Source: Comamonas piscis
GTDB taxonomy: Bacteria; Pseudomonadota; Gammaproteobacteria; Burkholderiales; Burkholderiaceae_C
Assembly (NCBI RefSeq): GCF_014109725.1
Contig: NZ_CP058554.1
Span: 3,162,001 to 3,226,000 of the forward strand
Reading direction: 5' to 3'
DNA length: 64,000 nt
In this document: piece after piece, positions 62,953 to 64,000 of the stretch
Numbering within the stretch: the first letter of the stretch is position 1
How the letters are laid out: the number at the start of each line of letters is the position of its first letter
Position numbers and translations under genes: made by a program
The notes under the pieces: model-generated
What the model was told of the DNA's origin: nothing
Database searches by the model: none
Seen by the model: the letters and a program-made list of their open reading frames with translations, nothing else

Positions 62953-63160
62953 CAAGAAACTCCTAAAGGGTGGGATCCACTTGCGATCAAGTGGGCGGGC
63001 GAGAGAAGCAAGTTCTGTACCGTGTCTTGCGCCACCGTGGCGCTGAAGCGTGCGTTTGCTCTGTTTTCAAGAGCAAACTTAAGTTGATGGAGCGAAAGCA
63101 GCAGGCCTTGCAGTCCTAGGAACACGCACAAAACGGAGCACCACGCAATGCGTATATACA
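62953..63160 (-). promoter_or_regulatory. Structured leader of the BMP importer operon
   Basis: About 190 nt between a TATATA box (63153-63158) and the first gene. Three stem-loops are visible: CCACTTG/CAAGTGG (62977-62994), GCGCC/GGCGC (63029-63043) and GTTTGCTCT/AGAGCAAAC (63054-63078). The first ends about 25 nt before the ATG, near the AGGAG. I do not recognise a known riboswitch consensus. Confidence 0.45.
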
Positions 63161-63279
63161 CAGCGCGCCGCGCATTTTAACCACTTATGCCGCAGCTAAA
63201 ACCGTATTTTCGCCATGCCAGCCCCTTCAGCAAGCGGGCTGTCCCTATGGTCGGGACTGCATCCATCGCGATAGGCATG

Positions 63280-63310
63280 AAAAAACCGCCATGCATTGCG
63301 GCATGGCGGT
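63280..63310 (-). terminator. Rho-independent terminator after the YqjK-like gene
   Basis: Read leftward, ACCGCCATGC (63301-63310) pairs with GCATGGCGGT (63285-63294) around a 6-base loop, followed by a run of T residues. It lies 60 bp downstream of the YqjK-like gene. The region 63161-63279 shows nothing else beyond a small GTCCC/GGGAC hairpin. Confidence 0.85.
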
Positions 63311-63370
63311 CAAGATTTCTAGACACCCGTGACCGCGCTTAGCGCGAACGTGTGCAGTGGCAGGCGGTAG

Positions 63371-63712
63371 TCAATGGCTGCGACGCAGCTTCATCACAAT
63401 CGGCATCGCAATCGTCGCCATGCGGATCAGCTTGCGCGGGCCCACCAGCAAGCCAATACCGACCAGCCCTGCACAGACGACCGGATGCTCGCGGCCAAAA
63501 ACAACCAGTCGCTCCACCAAGGTGCCTTGGCCCAAAGGTGAAGCGGCGTGTGCCACACCGCTGTCGCGGCGCAGCGCCATCGCCTGTTGGCGCGCCAGGC
63601 GGCGCCCGTCGATACGCTCGCGTTGCGTCTGGATGCGCTGCAGCACATCGCGCGCCTCCGGATCGGTCACTTGCAGCAACTGCAGCTCAGCGTCTTTGCT
63701 GGGGTTGGTCAT
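63371..63712 (-). CDS. YqjK-like small membrane protein, function unknown
   Basis: 113 residues. The first half is helical and charged (LLQVTDPEARDVLQRIQTQRERIDGRRLARQQAMALRR), the second half holds one or two hydrophobic segments (VCAGLVGIGLLVGP, LIRMATIAMPIVMKL) and ends in basic residues. This pattern and the position downstream of a holin-like YqjE gene resemble the yqjD-yqjE-yqjK operon. The function is unknown. ATG at 63712 has AAAGGA upstream and overlaps nothing; ATG at 63730 would overlap the upstream stop. Confidence 0.7.
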   Translation of the reverse strand: MTNPSKDAELQLLQVTDPEARDVLQRIQTQRERIDGRRLARQQAMALRRDSGVAHAASPLGQGTLVERLVVFGREHPVVCAGLVGIGLLVGPRKLIRMATIAMPIVMKLRRSH

Positions 63713-63729
63713 CGCGTCGGTCCTTTGCA

Positions 63730-64000
63730 TTATTTGAGACGTCCCTTGACGGCTTGCCAGTCTTGGCGCAGCACGGTCTTGGTCAGCCTGAAAGGATTGG
63801 CGGCCTTCTTGGTGGTCAGGTAAATAAAGGCCAGAACACCCAGCCACAGCACCAGCCAAACACCGGCGACCAGCCAGGTGGCCAGCATGCGGTTTGGCGT
63901 ATCCCAGAAGGAAATGATGATGGCGCCCGAGAGCACCGTCAACGCGACGATGGTCAGACCCGCGACCACCAAACCCATCAGGACCAACCAGATCAGGTTC
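63730..64000 (-). CDS. YqjE/phage-holin family membrane protein, 5' truncated
   Basis: At least 90 residues visible before the frame leaves the window at the right edge. Two hydrophobic segments (LVLMGLVVAGLTIVALTVLSGAIIISFW and TWLVAGVWLVLWLGVLAFIYLTT) are separated by a short polar loop, then a basic tail (KKAANPFRLTKTVLRQDW). This matches the YqjE/holin-3-6 family, which has a stress-related, otherwise unknown role. Its TAA lies 17 bp before the ATG of the YqjK-like gene, so they are co-transcribed. Confidence 0.75.
   Translation of the reverse strand, partial: NLIWLVLMGLVVAGLTIVALTVLSGAIIISFWDTPNRMLATWLVAGVWLVLWLGVLAFIYLTTKKAANPFRLTKTVLRQDWQAVKGRLK

Overview
The window is ordinary GC-rich chromosome from a betaproteobacterium, most probably a member of the Comamonadaceae (Comamonas/Delftia/Acidovorax group). 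The evidence is high GC with strong third-position bias, an Entner-Doudoroff/gluconate cluster, a propionyl-CoA to methylmalonyl-CoA cluster with a single-chain mutase, several ABC importers with LysR regulators, and many single-gene housekeeping units. I recognise no rRNA, tRNA, CRISPR array, insertion sequence or prophage. The assignment comes from gene content and codon bias, not from a marker gene.

Layout. 1-3 kb: msrB (5' truncated), yciB, bolA, a PpiC-type foldase and gloA, all rightward. 3-5.6 kb: a membrane diguanylate cyclase, then an AT-rich island with a strong sigma70-like promoter and an orphan 89-residue protein resembling the RNA polymerase alpha C-terminal domain. 5.8-10.2 kb: eda-edd, gntK and a divergent LacI-type regulator, with two TAGCGCTA palindromes as candidate operators. 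10.2-21.3 kb: a YdcF-like protein, then the leftward propionate locus mcm, vapB-vapC-GNAT, meaB, pccB, an unknown exported protein and pccA, with a divergent GntR/FCD regulator and a perfect 16-bp palindrome between it and mcm.

21-31 kb: a flavoprotein, moaA-mobA, a thioredoxin-like protein, a class III cyclase fused to FHA, an LD-carboxypeptidase with a histidine-rich N-terminus, a BON protein, a SulP transporter and the tRNA hydroxylase trhO. 31-45.7 kb: doxX and pirin with a divergent LysR gene, a renalase-like oxidoreductase, gluQ, trmB, an M14 deacylase, fatty-acid and SDR genes, thiolase, pepE and an M48 lipoprotein protease. 45.7-50 kb: a CysB-like regulator beside a sulfate-binding protein without permease genes, yggX, a cupin, and a divergent DJ-1/AraC regulator.

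50-64 kb: a five-gene leftward operon (two permeases, ATPase, binding protein, LOG-like protein) with a divergent LysR gene; a secreted GH5 enzyme; a BMP-type nucleoside/nucleobase importer ending in a cytosine-deaminase-like amidohydrolase and preceded by a leader with several stem-loops; and a YqjK/YqjE-type membrane pair cut by the window edge.

The clearest metabolic logic is gluconate through GntK, Edd and Eda to pyruvate, and propionyl-CoA through PccAB, Mcm and MeaB to succinyl-CoA. I found nothing that is convincingly a wholly new system. The best leads are the alpha-CTD-like orphan, the toxin-antitoxin-acetyltransferase trio inside the propionate locus, the histidine-rich LdcA and the structured leader of the BMP operon.
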